64,000 bases of DNA from Roseomonas sp. E05 (GCF_030063475.1 NZ_JASIRT010000002.1:62001-126000), one strand, 5' to 3'. Shown: positions 44,085 to 54,951, counted from the first letter of the stretch. Translations and numbers: made by a program. Notes: generated by a model not told the origin, from the sequence alone.

Positions 44085-44193
44085 GGTGGCGCGCGACGGT
44101 GCGGTCCGTTCCGTGGGGGGGGCTGCGCCAGATCAATGCGGCACCGGCGGCGGTGTGATCTCTCGACGGCGTGGAAGCACCGGAGAGACCATC

Positions 44194-44790
44194 ATGCCTC
44201 GTTCCTTCCTTGCCCTTGCCGCAGCCCTCCCCCTGGCACTGACCCTGCAGCCCGCGGCCGCCGGGGAGCCCGCCACCGTGAAGGTGGCGCTCACGGACAT
44301 GTCCAGCACCATGGGCGCAGGGCGCGGCCCTGGCGGCGGGCCGGGATGGGGCATGATGGGGCCGGGCATGATGGGCTGGGGCTGGGATGCCCCGGGCCGC
44401 GGCGGCGGCTGGACCATGGGCCCGGGCATGATGATGGCGCACGGCATGATGGCCATCCGCATCGACCACGACACCGTTCCCGCCGGCGAGGTCCGCTTCG
44501 ACGTGACCAACTGGTCGCGCGGCCTCGTCCATGAGCTGCTGGTGATCCCGGTCGCTGATCCCGCGGCCCCGCTCCCCTACGACCATGCGGAGGGGAAGGT
44601 CGCCGAAAGCCAGGTGCGGGTGCTGGCCGACAGCGGAGACCTGCCGCCCAGCGCCTCCCACCTGCTGGAGGTCACGCTTGCGCCGGGGACCTACCTGCTG
44701 GTCTGCAACCTGCAGGGCCACTATGCCGCGGGGATGGTGGTGCCACTGACGGTGGTCCCCGCCGGCGGCGGTACTCCCGGCCGCTCCTGA
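44194..44790 (+). CDS. Exported cupredoxin-like copper protein with Met-rich loop
   Basis: 198-residue periplasmic protein. Signal peptide residues 1-23 (ending AAA-GEP). A Gly/Met-rich insert (GMMGPGMMGWGWDAPGRGG, then MGPGMMMAHGMM) follows the first strand, then a cupredoxin fold: VPAGEVRFDVTNWSRGLVHELLVIP and YLLVCNLQGHYAAGMVVPLTVV. The latter two supply His, Cys, His and Met of a type 1 copper site (Cys-x4-His-x4-Met). ATG 44194 has GGAGAG 7 nt upstream; the frame is open upstream to GTG 44086. Likely copper binding or electron transfer in the periplasm. Not linked by operon to its neighbours. Confidence 0.8.
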   Translation: MPRSFLALAAALPLALTLQPAAAGEPATVKVALTDMSSTMGAGRGPGGGPGWGMMGPGMMGWGWDAPGRGGGWTMGPGMMMAHGMMAIRIDHDTVPAGEVRFDVTNWSRGLVHELLVIPVADPAAPLPYDHAEGKVAESQVRVLADSGDLPPSASHLLEVTLAPGTYLLVCNLQGHYAAGMVVPLTVVPAGGGTPGRS

Positions 44791-44838
44791 TGGGCAGGCG
44801 ATCCACCTCACCGCGTGGGACGAGGTAGGGGCCAAAAG

Positions 44839-44909
44839 CTCCCGCGAGGCCACGGAAGAATGTTTTGCGATTAGATGGTATCGCAATGCGATCAACTGGC
44901 TCGCGGGAG
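44839..44909. promoter_or_regulatory. Nested inverted repeats in the 270-bp gap before the aldolase operon
   Basis: An outer stem CTCCCGCGAG(G)CCA / TGGCTCGCGGGAG (arms 44839-44852 and 44897-44909) encloses TTGCGAT-N8-ATCGCAA (44865-44886), which overlaps ATCGCA-A-TGCGAT (44880-44892). The centre is AT-rich against a GC-rich background. No gene is visible in the 270 bp from 44791 to 45060. The TGCGAT half-sites suggest operator binding for the 9.4-kb operon starting at 45061; the outer stem suggests an RNA hairpin. No regulator gene is adjacent. Confidence 0.4.
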
Positions 44910-45060
44910 GAGCTGCCGCAGCCCAGAGCCTGTGCAGCACCTGCGGGATTTTGCCTTGCGGCGGAGCAGGCTGTGCGTCGGTCGGCCATTTGGTGCATGA
45001 CAGATGATTGACGGGTTTCGCGGCGACTGATGACATCAGCCGGAGCTGAGGGAGCCGGCC

Positions 45061-45837
45061 ATGAACGTCGCCACCGCATCAACCCGGATGACCTGTTCCG
45101 AGGAGGAATGGCGCGTCCGCTGCGATCTCGCCGCGCTGTACCGCCTGATCGCGCATTTCCGCATGACGGACTTCATCTACACCCACATCAGCGCGCGGGT
45201 GCCAGGGCCGGAGCACCACTTCCTCATCAACCGATACGGCGTGCTGTTCGACCAGATGCGCGCCAGCGACCTGGTGAAGATCGACCTCGACGGCAACATC
45301 GTCGAGGAAGGCGCGGAGACCAAGCAGGTCAATGCCGCCGGCTTCACCATCCATTCCGCGCTGCACATGGCGCGGGAGGATGCCATGTGCGTCGTGCATA
45401 CGCACACCGCCGCCGGCATCGCCGTCTCCGCGCAGAAGGACGGGCTGCTGCCGATCAGCCAGCACGCGCTGAAGTTCTACGGGCATCTCGCCTATCACGG
45501 CTATGAGGGCATCGCGCTCGACCTCGACGAGCGCGAGCGGCTGGTGGCCGATCTCGGCCAGCACCGCGCGATGATCCTGCGCAACCACGGCCTGCTGGTG
45601 GCCGGGCGCAGCATCCCTGAGGCCTTCAACCTGATCTACTACCTGGAGCGCGCCTGCCAGGCGCAGGTGGCGGCCATGTCGGGCGGCGCCGAGCTGGTCT
45701 TCCCGCCCGAGGAGGTACGGCAGAAGACCGCCGCGCAGTTCAACGGCAACCCCGAGCGCTCGCTGGCGCACAGCGAATGGGCCTGGGGCTCGGCGCTGCA
45801 ACTCATCGAGGGCAGCAAGCTGGACTGGCGCGCATGA
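45061..45837 (+). CDS. Class II aldolase/adducin family protein, second copy
   Basis: 258 residues. Zinc motif CVVHTHTAAGIAVSAQ with a third His in AMILRNHGLLVAGRS; RCDLAALYRLIAHFRMTDFIYTHISARVPGPEHHFLINRYGVLFDQM aligns well with the 42216-42998 protein. First gene of a long operon; a strong GGGAG site precedes ATG 45061. The stop overlaps the next start (ATGA). It would act on a compound imported by the ABC system encoded downstream (inference). Confidence 0.88.
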   Translation: MNVATASTRMTCSEEEWRVRCDLAALYRLIAHFRMTDFIYTHISARVPGPEHHFLINRYGVLFDQMRASDLVKIDLDGNIVEEGAETKQVNAAGFTIHSALHMAREDAMCVVHTHTAAGIAVSAQKDGLLPISQHALKFYGHLAYHGYEGIALDLDERERLVADLGQHRAMILRNHGLLVAGRSIPEAFNLIYYLERACQAQVAAMSGGAELVFPPEEVRQKTAAQFNGNPERSLAHSEWAWGSALQLIEGSKLDWRA

Positions 45838-47495
45838 GCGCCGATCTGCTGATCACCGGCGGCCGTATCTTCCGCGGCCTCAAGAGCGGCTTTGCCGAGG
45901 CGCTGGCGGTGAAGGATGGCCGCGTGCTGGCCGTCGGCACCGTCGATGATGTGTCGGCGCAGGCCCGTGCGGGCACGCGGCGCATCGATCTTGGCGGCCG
46001 GGTGGCGATGCCCGCGCTGAACGAGGCGCATATGCACCTGCTGCCCTACGGCCTCGGCCTGGCGCAGGTGAACCTGCGCGCCGAGGAGGTGCGCTCGCTG
46101 GATGAGGTGCTGAAGCGCATCGCCGCCGCCGCGCGCAACACGCCAAAGGGGCAGTGGATCCTCGGCCGCGGCTACGACCATGGCGAGCTGGACATCCGCC
46201 GCCACCCGCTGGCCGAGGAGCTGGACCGCGCCGCGCCGGACCATCCGGTCTTCATCGTCCGCACCTGCGGGCATGTCGGCGTCGCCAACACGGCCGCGAT
46301 GAAGCTGGCCGGTGTCGGTCATAACACGCCCGATCCCGAGGGCGGCGCCATCGAGCGCAAGAACGGCAGGCTGACGGGCCTGTTCCAGGAACGCGCCATG
46401 CGGCTGGTGCGCGACAAGGTCCCCATGCCCTCCGAGGCACAGATGGTGGAGGCCATCGAGGCGGCCGGGCGCAACCTCGCCGCGCTGGGCTTCGCCTCGG
46501 CCAGCGACATGAATGTGGGCATGACGGCAGGCATGGCTGAGATCGGCGCCTATCGCCGCGCCGAGGCTGACGGCCGACTGTTGCAGCGCATGTGGCAGGT
46601 GCTGGCGGGCAATCCGGAGGGCATCGCGAAGGACGCCTGGGAGGAGGGGCTGCGGCCGGGCGTCGCCGCCGGCCCGACCGCCGAGGCGCTGCTCGCCTGG
46701 GGTGCGGTGAAGACCTTCGCCGACGGCTCCGCCGGCGGGCTGACGGCAGCCTTCTTCGACCCCTACCTGGAAAGCGCCGGCGGCGGCACCGGCATCTTCT
46801 GCTTCCCGGATGAGGCGCAGTACGAGATGCTCGCCCGCTACCACCGGCAGGGCTGGCAGCTCGACATCCACGCCATCGGCGACGCCGCCATCGAGCAGGT
46901 GCTCACCGGCATGGAGAAGGCCGACGCGCCCGACGCGCCGATCGCCGGCCGCCGTCACCGCATCGAGCATTGCGGCTTCCTCAACCGCGACCAGCGCGCG
47001 CGGATGCTGAAGCACGGCATCATCCCCGTGCCGCAGCCCGCCTTCATGTGGGAGTTCGGCGACCTCTACGTCACCAATCTCGGCAAGGCGCGCACCGAGG
47101 CGGCCTATCCGATGCGCACCTGGCTGCATGAGGGTCACCACCCGGCGGCCTCCACCGACAGCCCGGTCTGCTCGGTCGATCCCTTTCCGAACCTCTACAC
47201 CATGGTCACGCGCAAGACCTCCAAGGGCACCGTGCTCGGCGCCGAGGAGACGCTGACGGTGGAGGAGGCGGTGCACTGCTACACCTGGTGCGGCGCGCAC
47301 AGCCAGTTCGCCGAGGGCGAGCGCGGCACGCTGGAGCCGGGCATGCAGGCCGACATCGCCGTGCTTTCACGCGATATCTTTGCGACTGCGCCGGAAGAGA
47401 TCCTGACCACCCAGGCGGATCTCACCTTCCGCGGCGGCCGCGCGCTCTTCGACCGCCACGGCGAGGCCGCCGCGCTCGCCGGCGCCGCGGACTGA
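45834..47495 (+). CDS. Amidohydrolase family protein (YtcJ-like)
   Basis: 553-residue metal-dependent hydrolase of the YtcJ-type amidohydrolase-3 group. Metal ligands are in ALNEAHMHLLP (His-x-His), the WQLDIHAIGDAAIEQVL His, GRRHRIEHCGF His and ASTDSPVCSVDP Asp. ATG 45834 is used (ATGA coupling with the aldolase); the frame is open a little upstream in the aldolase gene. Probable role: hydrolysis of an amide, lactam or ester in the same catabolic route as the next genes. Confidence 0.88.
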   Translation: MSADLLITGGRIFRGLKSGFAEALAVKDGRVLAVGTVDDVSAQARAGTRRIDLGGRVAMPALNEAHMHLLPYGLGLAQVNLRAEEVRSLDEVLKRIAAAARNTPKGQWILGRGYDHGELDIRRHPLAEELDRAAPDHPVFIVRTCGHVGVANTAAMKLAGVGHNTPDPEGGAIERKNGRLTGLFQERAMRLVRDKVPMPSEAQMVEAIEAAGRNLAALGFASASDMNVGMTAGMAEIGAYRRAEADGRLLQRMWQVLAGNPEGIAKDAWEEGLRPGVAAGPTAEALLAWGAVKTFADGSAGGLTAAFFDPYLESAGGGTGIFCFPDEAQYEMLARYHRQGWQLDIHAIGDAAIEQVLTGMEKADAPDAPIAGRRHRIEHCGFLNRDQRARMLKHGIIPVPQPAFMWEFGDLYVTNLGKARTEAAYPMRTWLHEGHHPAASTDSPVCSVDPFPNLYTMVTRKTSKGTVLGAEETLTVEEAVHCYTWCGAHSQFAEGERGTLEPGMQADIAVLSRDIFATAPEEILTTQADLTFRGGRALFDRHGEAAALAGAAD

Positions 47496-47499
47496 ACCG

Positions 47500-48441
47500 A
47501 TGCTCCGCCATGTCCTGCAGCGCCTGCTGACGACGGTGCCGGTGATGCTCGGGGTGCTGCTGATCGGCTTCCTGCTGATGCAGGTGGTGCCGACCGACCC
47601 TGCCATCGTCCGCGCCGGCCCCACCGCCACCGCCGACGTCATCGCCGCCATCCGCAGCGAGCTGGGCCTCGATCAGCCGCTCTACGTGCAGTTCGGCATC
47701 TATCTCTGGCGACTGCTGCAGGGCGATCTCGGCGTCTCCATCATCAACAACATGCCGGTGACGCAGGAACTCGGCGGCACCATCGGCCCGACGCTGGAGC
47801 TGATGTTCGCCTCGCTCTTCTGGGCCATTCCGCTTGGCATCGGCCTCGGCACCGTCGCCGCCTATTTCCGCGGGACGGTGCTGGACCGTGCGATCACCGC
47901 CTTCTCCGTGGCGGGCGGCTCGGTGCCGGTGTTCTTCCTGGGCTTGATGCTGATCTGGTTCGTCGGCTTCCAATGGCAGTTGCTGCCCTTCACCGGGCGC
48001 GGCGGGCCGCTCTGGACGGCCGAGGGCTGGCAGGCCATCGCGCTGCCGGCGCTGACGCTGGGCGGCGTCTTCGTGGCGCCGGTGGCGCGCATGACGCGCA
48101 CCGCCGTGCTGGAGGTGCTGAGTGCCGAACATGTTCGCACCGCCCGCGCCAAGGGCCTTTCCGAGCGCGCCGTGGTGCTGCACCACGCGCTGCGCAACGC
48201 GCTGATCCCGGTGGTGACGCTGATCGGTCTGCAGATCGGCTTCCTGCTCGGCGGCGCGGTGGTGACGGAGACCGTGTTCTCCTGGCCGGGCGTCGGGCGG
48301 CTGGCGGTGGGCGCGATCCTCTCGGCCGACTTCCCGATGGCGCAGGGCACCATCATCGTGCTTTCGCTGGGCTTCATTCTCGTCAACCTGGTGGTCGACG
48401 TGCTTTACGTCGCGCTCGATCCGCGCATGCGGGGGGCCTGA
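47500..48441 (+). CDS. Dipeptide-type ABC importer permease (DppB-like)
   Basis: 313 residues, about six helices. MLRHVLQRLLTTVPVMLGVLLIGFLLMQVVPTDPA at the N-terminus and the coupling loop EHVRTARAKGLSERAVVLHHALRNALIPVVTLIGLQ identify a DppB-type permease. It follows the amidohydrolase gene after 4 nt and precedes the DppC gene by 2 nt. The loop from about residue 41 includes SELGLDQPLYVQFGIYLWRLLQGDLGVS, typical of the family. Confidence 0.92.
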   Translation: MLRHVLQRLLTTVPVMLGVLLIGFLLMQVVPTDPAIVRAGPTATADVIAAIRSELGLDQPLYVQFGIYLWRLLQGDLGVSIINNMPVTQELGGTIGPTLELMFASLFWAIPLGIGLGTVAAYFRGTVLDRAITAFSVAGGSVPVFFLGLMLIWFVGFQWQLLPFTGRGGPLWTAEGWQAIALPALTLGGVFVAPVARMTRTAVLEVLSAEHVRTARAKGLSERAVVLHHALRNALIPVVTLIGLQIGFLLGGAVVTETVFSWPGVGRLAVGAILSADFPMAQGTIIVLSLGFILVNLVVDVLYVALDPRMRGA

Positions 48442-48443
48442 GC

Positions 48444-49337
48444 ATGGCCAGCGCGAATTCCGCCGCCGCGGCTGCCGCCACGGCCGTCGCCGTCAGCGCG
48501 CCGAAGCAGCCGGGCACGCTGCGGCGCCTGCTGCGTGAGCCGGTCGCGGCCATCTCCTTTGCCCTCGCGGTGCTGCTGATCCTGGCGGCGGTGCTGGCGC
48601 CGCTGCTGGCGCCGACGGACCCCTTCGACAACAATCTCTCCACCGCCATGGCCGTGCCGGGCACGCCCGGCCTGCCGCTCGGTGCCGACGGGCAGGGAAG
48701 GGACATGATCACCCGCCTGCTCTACGGCCTGCGCGCGACCCTGGTGATGGGCGCCGCCTCGGTGCTGCTCGGCGGTATCACCGGCGCTTTCGTGGGCTTC
48801 GCCGCCGCCTATTACCGGCGGCTCGACGGGCTGCTGATGCGGCTGATGGATGTGCTGCTCTCCTTTCCCGCCATCCTGTTCGGCCTGGCGATCGCCGCGA
48901 TCTTCGGCCCTGGCATTCCGTCGGTGGTCCTGGCGCTTTCGGTCGCTACCGTGCCGCTGATGGCGCGCATCGTGCGCGGCGCCGCAATGGTGGTGATGCG
49001 GCAGGATTACATCGAGGCGGCGCGCGCCACGGGCATGGGCGATGCACGGCTCATCCTGCGCCATGTTGCGCCCAATTGCCTCTCGCCGATGTTCGTCTTC
49101 GCCACGCTCCGCTTCGGGCAGGTGATCCTGCTCGGCTCCGCGCTCTCCTTCCTCGGGCTGGGCGCGCAGCCGCCGCTGGCGGAGCTGGGGGCGATGGCCG
49201 CGGAGGGCCGCACCTTCCTGTTCTTCGCGCCGCATGTGGCGGTGCTGCCCTGCGTGCTGATCTTCATCGTGGTGCTGACCTTCAATCTGCTGGGCGATGC
49301 GCTGCGCGACGCCCTCGACCCGCGTCTTCGCGTCTGA
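48444..49337 (+). CDS. Dipeptide-type ABC importer permease (DppC-like)
   Basis: 297 residues. An Ala-rich cytoplasmic lead (about 25 residues) precedes the first helix; LGADGQGRDMITRLLYGLRATLVMGAASVLLGG is the DppC entry motif, and DYIEAARATGMGDARLILRHVAPNCLSPMFV the EAA-like loop. It pairs with the DppB gene just upstream and reads into the binding-protein gene. Confidence 0.92.
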   Translation: MASANSAAAAAATAVAVSAPKQPGTLRRLLREPVAAISFALAVLLILAAVLAPLLAPTDPFDNNLSTAMAVPGTPGLPLGADGQGRDMITRLLYGLRATLVMGAASVLLGGITGAFVGFAAAYYRRLDGLLMRLMDVLLSFPAILFGLAIAAIFGPGIPSVVLALSVATVPLMARIVRGAAMVVMRQDYIEAARATGMGDARLILRHVAPNCLSPMFVFATLRFGQVILLGSALSFLGLGAQPPLAELGAMAAEGRTFLFFAPHVAVLPCVLIFIVVLTFNLLGDALRDALDPRLRV

Positions 49338-49359
49338 ACCGAACAAGAAAGGGCCAAGG

Positions 49360-50985
49360 ATGTCCGGATTCCTCAAGGCGGGGCGCCGCCGCACCGCCGC
49401 GCTGCTCGGCGGCACCATGCTCTCCCTCGCCGGGCTGCTTCCCGCCGGCCAGGCCGCCGCGCAGATGGCGCCCAAGGGCGCGCTCGTCGTGCTGCGCGAG
49501 ATCGATGCCGACCGCTACGATCCGCACCGCACCACCGCGACCGCGGCCGGCGAGGCGCTGTTCCTGCTGACCGACACGCTGGTCTCGATGGACTGGGACC
49601 AGAAGACCATCCGCCCCGGCCTCGCCGAAAGTTGGACGGTCAGCGAGGACGGCAAGCTCTACACCTTCAAGCTGAAGCAGGGCGTGAAGTTCTGCGACGG
49701 CAAGCCCTTCACCGCGAAGGACGTCGTCTACAGCATCAACCGCTGGATCGATCCCGCGACGCGCAGCCCGGTGAAGTGGCGCGCCGGCCCGGTGAAGGAA
49801 ATTCGTGCGGTTGACGACCACACTGTCGAGTACGAGCTGAAGGAGCCCTACAGCGAGCTGCTGCTCCAGCTGGCGCAGTACTTCGCCGGCATGGTTGATC
49901 AGGCGACGGTGGAGAAGCTCGGCGACAATTTCGGCGTGCAGGGCTTCAACGGCGTCGGCCCCTACTGCTGGGCGAGCTGGACGCCGCGGCAGGAGATGGT
50001 GCTGACCAAGAACCCCGCCTACAACTGGGGTCCGCCGATCTACAAGAACCCCTCGCCGCAGCTGGACCGCATCATCCTGCGCGTCATCCCCGAGGCGAAC
50101 ACGCGGCTGGCGGCCATCCAGTCCGGCCAGGGCGACGTGACGCAGTGGATCCCGTATTTCGCGCTGGACGGGCTGAAGCGCATCCCGAACCTGAAGCTGG
50201 TGCAGCAGCCGAACTACTTCTACGACAACTTCATGGGCTTCAAGGTCGACAAGCCCGTGATGAACGACCCCGTCATCCGCGAGGCCATCAACATGGCCGT
50301 GGACAAGGCGGCCATCAACAAGGCCGTCTGGTTCAACGCCGGCGAGGTTGCGGATTCCTACATCAATCCGAACGCGCTCGACTACAGCGCCAAGGCGGCC
50401 TCGGAGATGCCGGAATACAGCCCGGACAAGGCGCGCAAGCTGCTGGACGACGCGGGTTGGAAGCCAGGCAGCGACGGAGTCCGCGAGAAGGACGGGCAGC
50501 GCGCGAGCTTCCTGCTCTACGGCATCCAGCAGACCTACAACAACGGCATGATGCAGGCGGTGCAGGCTGACCTCCGGCGCATCGGCATCGAGATGCGCAT
50601 CCAGCTCTGGGACGCCACCGTGGCCTGGGGCAAGCTGGCGACGCAGGAATTCGACGCCTTCGTCATGTCCTATCCCTACGCCTCGGCGACGGATGCGCTC
50701 TCCCTCTACTTCCCGAGTGGCAACCGGCCGACGCCGAACCGCATGAACTGGAACAACCCGGAGACCGACCGCCTGATCTCCGACGCCAAGACCGCGCTGG
50801 AGCCGGCGGCGCGCGCGGAGGCGATCGGCAAGGTGCAGGAGCAGCTCACCCAGGCCTATCCGTGGGTGCCGCTGATCCGGCAGCCGCTCTGGGTGGTGTC
50901 CGGCCCGCGTGTCGAGGGCGTCCGCCCGCACGGCATCTACGGTGTCGCCCTCTACAAGGGCCTCGACATCCGCCTGACGCGCTAA
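49360..50985 (+). CDS. Dipeptide-type ABC importer substrate-binding protein
   Basis: 541 residues with a signal peptide of about 35 residues (R-rich n-region, ending AAAQMAP). Family 5 signatures: LAESWTVSEDGKLYTFKLKQGVKFCDGKPFTAKDVVYSINRW and NPYLYNWG-like GPYCWASWTPRQEMVLTKNPAYNW, then INMAVDKAAINKAVWFNAGEVADSYINP. ATG 49360 has AAGG upstream. It supplies the ligand to the two permeases before it and to the ATPases downstream. Ligand unknown; it is not the same as that of the 27427 protein, from which it differs throughout. Confidence 0.92.
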   Translation: MSGFLKAGRRRTAALLGGTMLSLAGLLPAGQAAAQMAPKGALVVLREIDADRYDPHRTTATAAGEALFLLTDTLVSMDWDQKTIRPGLAESWTVSEDGKLYTFKLKQGVKFCDGKPFTAKDVVYSINRWIDPATRSPVKWRAGPVKEIRAVDDHTVEYELKEPYSELLLQLAQYFAGMVDQATVEKLGDNFGVQGFNGVGPYCWASWTPRQEMVLTKNPAYNWGPPIYKNPSPQLDRIILRVIPEANTRLAAIQSGQGDVTQWIPYFALDGLKRIPNLKLVQQPNYFYDNFMGFKVDKPVMNDPVIREAINMAVDKAAINKAVWFNAGEVADSYINPNALDYSAKAASEMPEYSPDKARKLLDDAGWKPGSDGVREKDGQRASFLLYGIQQTYNNGMMQAVQADLRRIGIEMRIQLWDATVAWGKLATQEFDAFVMSYPYASATDALSLYFPSGNRPTPNRMNWNNPETDRLISDAKTALEPAARAEAIGKVQEQLTQAYPWVPLIRQPLWVVSGPRVEGVRPHGIYGVALYKGLDIRLTR

Positions 50986-51001
50986 GGGAAGGGCAGGGAG
51001 C

Positions 51002-52434
51002 ATGGCCACCACCGTCATCCGCAACGCCGATCTCGTCATCGCCTGGGACGCGGCCGAGCAGCAGCACATCTACCTGACCGATGCGGAGGTGGCCTTTCGC
51101 GACGGAGCGATCACCTTCGTCGGCCGCGGCTATGACGGCCCGGCCGAGGAGGCGATCGACGGCAAGGGCATGATGGTCATGCCCGGCCTCGTGAACATCC
51201 ACTGCCACCCCTCCAGCGAGCCGATGAACAAGGGGCTGATCGATGAGATCGGCTCGCCCGGCCTCTACAACTCGTCGCTCTACGAATACATGCCGATCTT
51301 CCGTGCCGATGCGGAAGCGGTGCCGCATTGCGTGCGGGTGGCGCTGTCGGAGCTGCTCCTCTCCGGTGTCACCACCGTCGCCGATCTTTCCATGGCGCAT
51401 CCGGGCTGGCTGGATCTGCTGGGTGAGAGCGGGTTGCGCGTCTGCGTCGCGCCGATGTTCCGCTCGGCGCGCTGGTTCACCAGGAATGGCCATGTCGTCG
51501 AATACGAGTGGGACGAAAAGGCCGGCGAGAAGGCGATGGACGAGGCGCTCGGCCTGATCGAACGCGCCGAGCAGCATCCCTCCGGCCGGCTCTTCGGCAT
51601 GGTGGTTCCGGCCCAGATCGACACCTGCTCCGAAACGCTGCTGCGCGAAAGCTTCGAGGAGGCCACGAAGCGCGGCCTCTCCTGGCAGATCCACGCGGCG
51701 CAGAGCGTCGTCGAGTTCCACGAGATCACCCGCCGCAGCGGCTTCACGCCGATCGGCTGGCTCGACGGGATGGGCCTGCTCTCCGAGCGCTCGATCATCG
51801 GCCACGGCATCTTCCTCGATGACCATCCGAGCACGCGCTGGCACACCGAGACCGACCTCGACCGCCTTGCCGCCACCGGCACAACGGTCGCGCATTGCCC
51901 GACCGTCTTCGCCCGGCGCGGCATCACGCTGAAGCATTTCGGCCGCTACCGGAAACGCGGCGTCAACATGGGCATCGGCACCGACACCTATCCGCACAAC
52001 ATGCTGGACGAGTTGCGCCTCGTTTCCTATCTCGCGCGCACGCAGTCCGGCGATCCGCGCAGCCTCTCCTCCACCGACCTGTTCGAGGCCGCCACCATCG
52101 GCGGCGCCAGGGCCCTTGGGCGCGACGATATCGGCCGCCTCGCGCCCGGCTGCCGCGCCGACTTCGTCATGGTGGACGTCACGCATCCGCAGATGCGCCC
52201 GGCGCGCGACCCGATGCGCAGCCTGATCTACGCCGCCGGAGACCGCGCCATCCGCTCGGTGCATGTGGATGGGCAGCAGGTGGTGAAGGACGGAAAGCTG
52301 CTCACCATGGACTATGAAGGCGCCGCCGCCGCGCTGGACGAGGCGCAGAAGCGCATCCTGGACCGCGCGCCGCAGCAGGACTGGGCGCACCGCCCCGTCG
52401 AGAAGATCTCTCCCCCGACTTTCCGGTGGGCGTG

Positions 52435-52435
<1 letters not shown>
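51002..52435 (+). CDS. Amidohydrolase family protein (guanine/cytosine-deaminase-like)
   Basis: 477 residues. Metal-dependent hydrolase with [16 protein letters not shown] (His-x-His), [26 protein letters not shown] and [13 protein letters not shown] (catalytic Asp) in the deaminase order. The family includes guanine deaminases, TrzA/AtzB-type chlorohydrolases and related deaminases, so deamination of a heterocycle or amidine is likely. Its stop overlaps the ATP-binding gene start by one base (TGATG). Lying inside the transporter operon makes the transported compound its probable substrate or precursor. Confidence 0.88.
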
Positions 52436-53432
<997 letters not shown>

Positions 53433-53436
<4 letters not shown>

Positions 53437-54500
53437 GCAACCTGCTGGAGGTCTCCGACCTTGCCCGCCACTATCCCGTGAAGCGCGGCGTGGTGCTGCA
53501 GAAGCAGGTCGGCACCGTGCGGGCCGTCGATGGCGTCTCCTTCGCCGTGGGGCGCGGCGAGACCCTTGCGCTGGTGGGCGAGTCCGGCTGCGGCAAGTCC
53601 ACCACGGCGCGGCTGGTCATGCGGCTGATCGAGCCCTCGGCCGGTACCATCCGCTTCGGCGGGCAGGACGTGACGAAAGTCGGCGGTGCCGCGCTGCGCG
53701 CCCTGCGGCGCCGCGTCCAGATCGTCTTCCAGGACCCCTATGCCAGCCTCAACCCGCGCCTCACCGTGGGCGAGGCGATTGCCGAGCCGATGGCCGTGCA
53801 CGGCATCGGCGACAGCGCCAGCCGCCGCGCCAAGGTAGAGGAGCTGCTGCGCCTGGTGGGCCTCGCCCCCTTCCATGCCGCGCGCTATCCGCACGAGTTC
53901 TCCGGCGGCCAGCGGCAGCGCATCGGCATCGCGCGCGCTCTCTCGGTGGAGCCGGAGCTGGTGGTCTGCGACGAGCCGGTCTCCGCGCTCGACGTCTCGA
54001 TCCAGGCGCAGGTGGTCAACCTGATGAAGGACCTGCAGGCGCGGCTCGGCCTGTCCTATCTCTTCATCGCGCATGACCTGGCTGTCGTGAAGCACATGGC
54101 CGACCGCGTCGCCGTCATGTATCTCGGTCAGATCATGGAGATCAGCGACAAGCGCAGCCTGTTCGCCGATCCGCGCCATCCCTACACCCGCGCCCTGCTG
54201 GCCGCGATCCCGCACCCCGACCCGGCGCGGCGCGGCCGTGTCACGCCGCTGGGCGGCGACGTGCCGAGCCCGATGGCGGTTCCACCCGGCTGCCGCTTCC
54301 ACACGCGCTGCCCCTTCGCGCAGGAGCGCTGCCGCCAGGAGGTTCCGGCGCTGCGGGAGATCGCGCCCGGCCACCGTGCTGCCTGCCATTTCGCGGAAGC
54401 CCTGCCCGATCCCGGGCTGGACTATTCCGGCGGCCTGACGGAGGCGGCGGCCCGCCGGCTGGCGCTCTATGACGCGGCGCGCCGCAAGGCCGCGGCCTGA
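53433..54500 (+). CDS. Dipeptide-type ABC importer ATPase (DppF-like)
   Basis: 355 residues. Walker [19 protein letters not shown]-loop [19 protein letters not shown], signature [17 protein letters not shown], Walker [18 protein letters not shown] and oligopeptide-type C-terminus [14 protein letters not shown] with Cys residues. It completes the importer with the upstream DppD. It is the last gene of the operon and is convergent with the response regulator. Confidence 0.93.
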
Positions 54501-54534
54501 GCGATGCTGCGATGAGGTGCCGGGCCGGGTGAAG

Positions 54535-54563
54535 CCGCCCCGGCGGGCGCCTCGCCGGTGCGG
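54535..54563. terminator. Bidirectional hairpin after the dipeptide-type operon
   Basis: CCGCCCCGGCG-N7-CGCCGGTGCGG is an 11-pair stem with one mismatch, between the convergent DppF and response-regulator genes. Confidence 0.5.
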
Positions 54564-54567
54564 CGGT

Positions 54568-54951
54568 TCAGCCCCCCTCACCGGCGAGGCGGGCAGGCCC
54601 AATCAGGGCGCGTATCGCCTGTGAGAGACGCCAGAGTTCGATGGGCTTGTCATAGACGGCAGCGAAGAGTTCCGGGTAGCGCCGGGCGATGGCTCCTTGC
54701 GCGCCGCTGAGCAGGATGATCGGCAGATCCCTGTACTGGGGCTGTGACTTGATGGCCTGGGCCATCTCCAGCCCGTTCATCAACGGCATCATGAAATCCG
54801 TCACGATCAGCGCTGGCCGCTCATGGGCAAGGATTTCAAGCGCCTTCTTGCCATGATGCGCCTGCAGCACGCGGTAGCCCTGGTCCTCCAGCTCGGTGGC
54901 GAGAAGATCCGCGATCAGGAATTCATCGTCCACCACGAGGATCGTTGTCAT
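54568..54951 (-). CDS. Single-domain response regulator
   Basis: 127-residue stand-alone receiver domain. The acidic pocket is DDE (residues 8-10), the phosphoacceptor is D52 in IVTDFMMP, the switch Ser is in ILLSGAQG and the conserved Lys is in YDKPIELWRL. No output domain follows, so it may act by protein-protein contact like CheY-type or Spo0F-type regulators. It lies 30 bp downstream of the KaiC-like gene on the same strand, so the two are probably co-transcribed and functionally linked. No histidine kinase is adjacent. Confidence 0.9.
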   Translation of the reverse strand: MTTILVVDDEFLIADLLATELEDQGYRVLQAHHGKKALEILAHERPALIVTDFMMPLMNGLEMAQAIKSQPQYRDLPIILLSGAQGAIARRYPELFAAVYDKPIELWRLSQAIRALIGPARLAGEGG

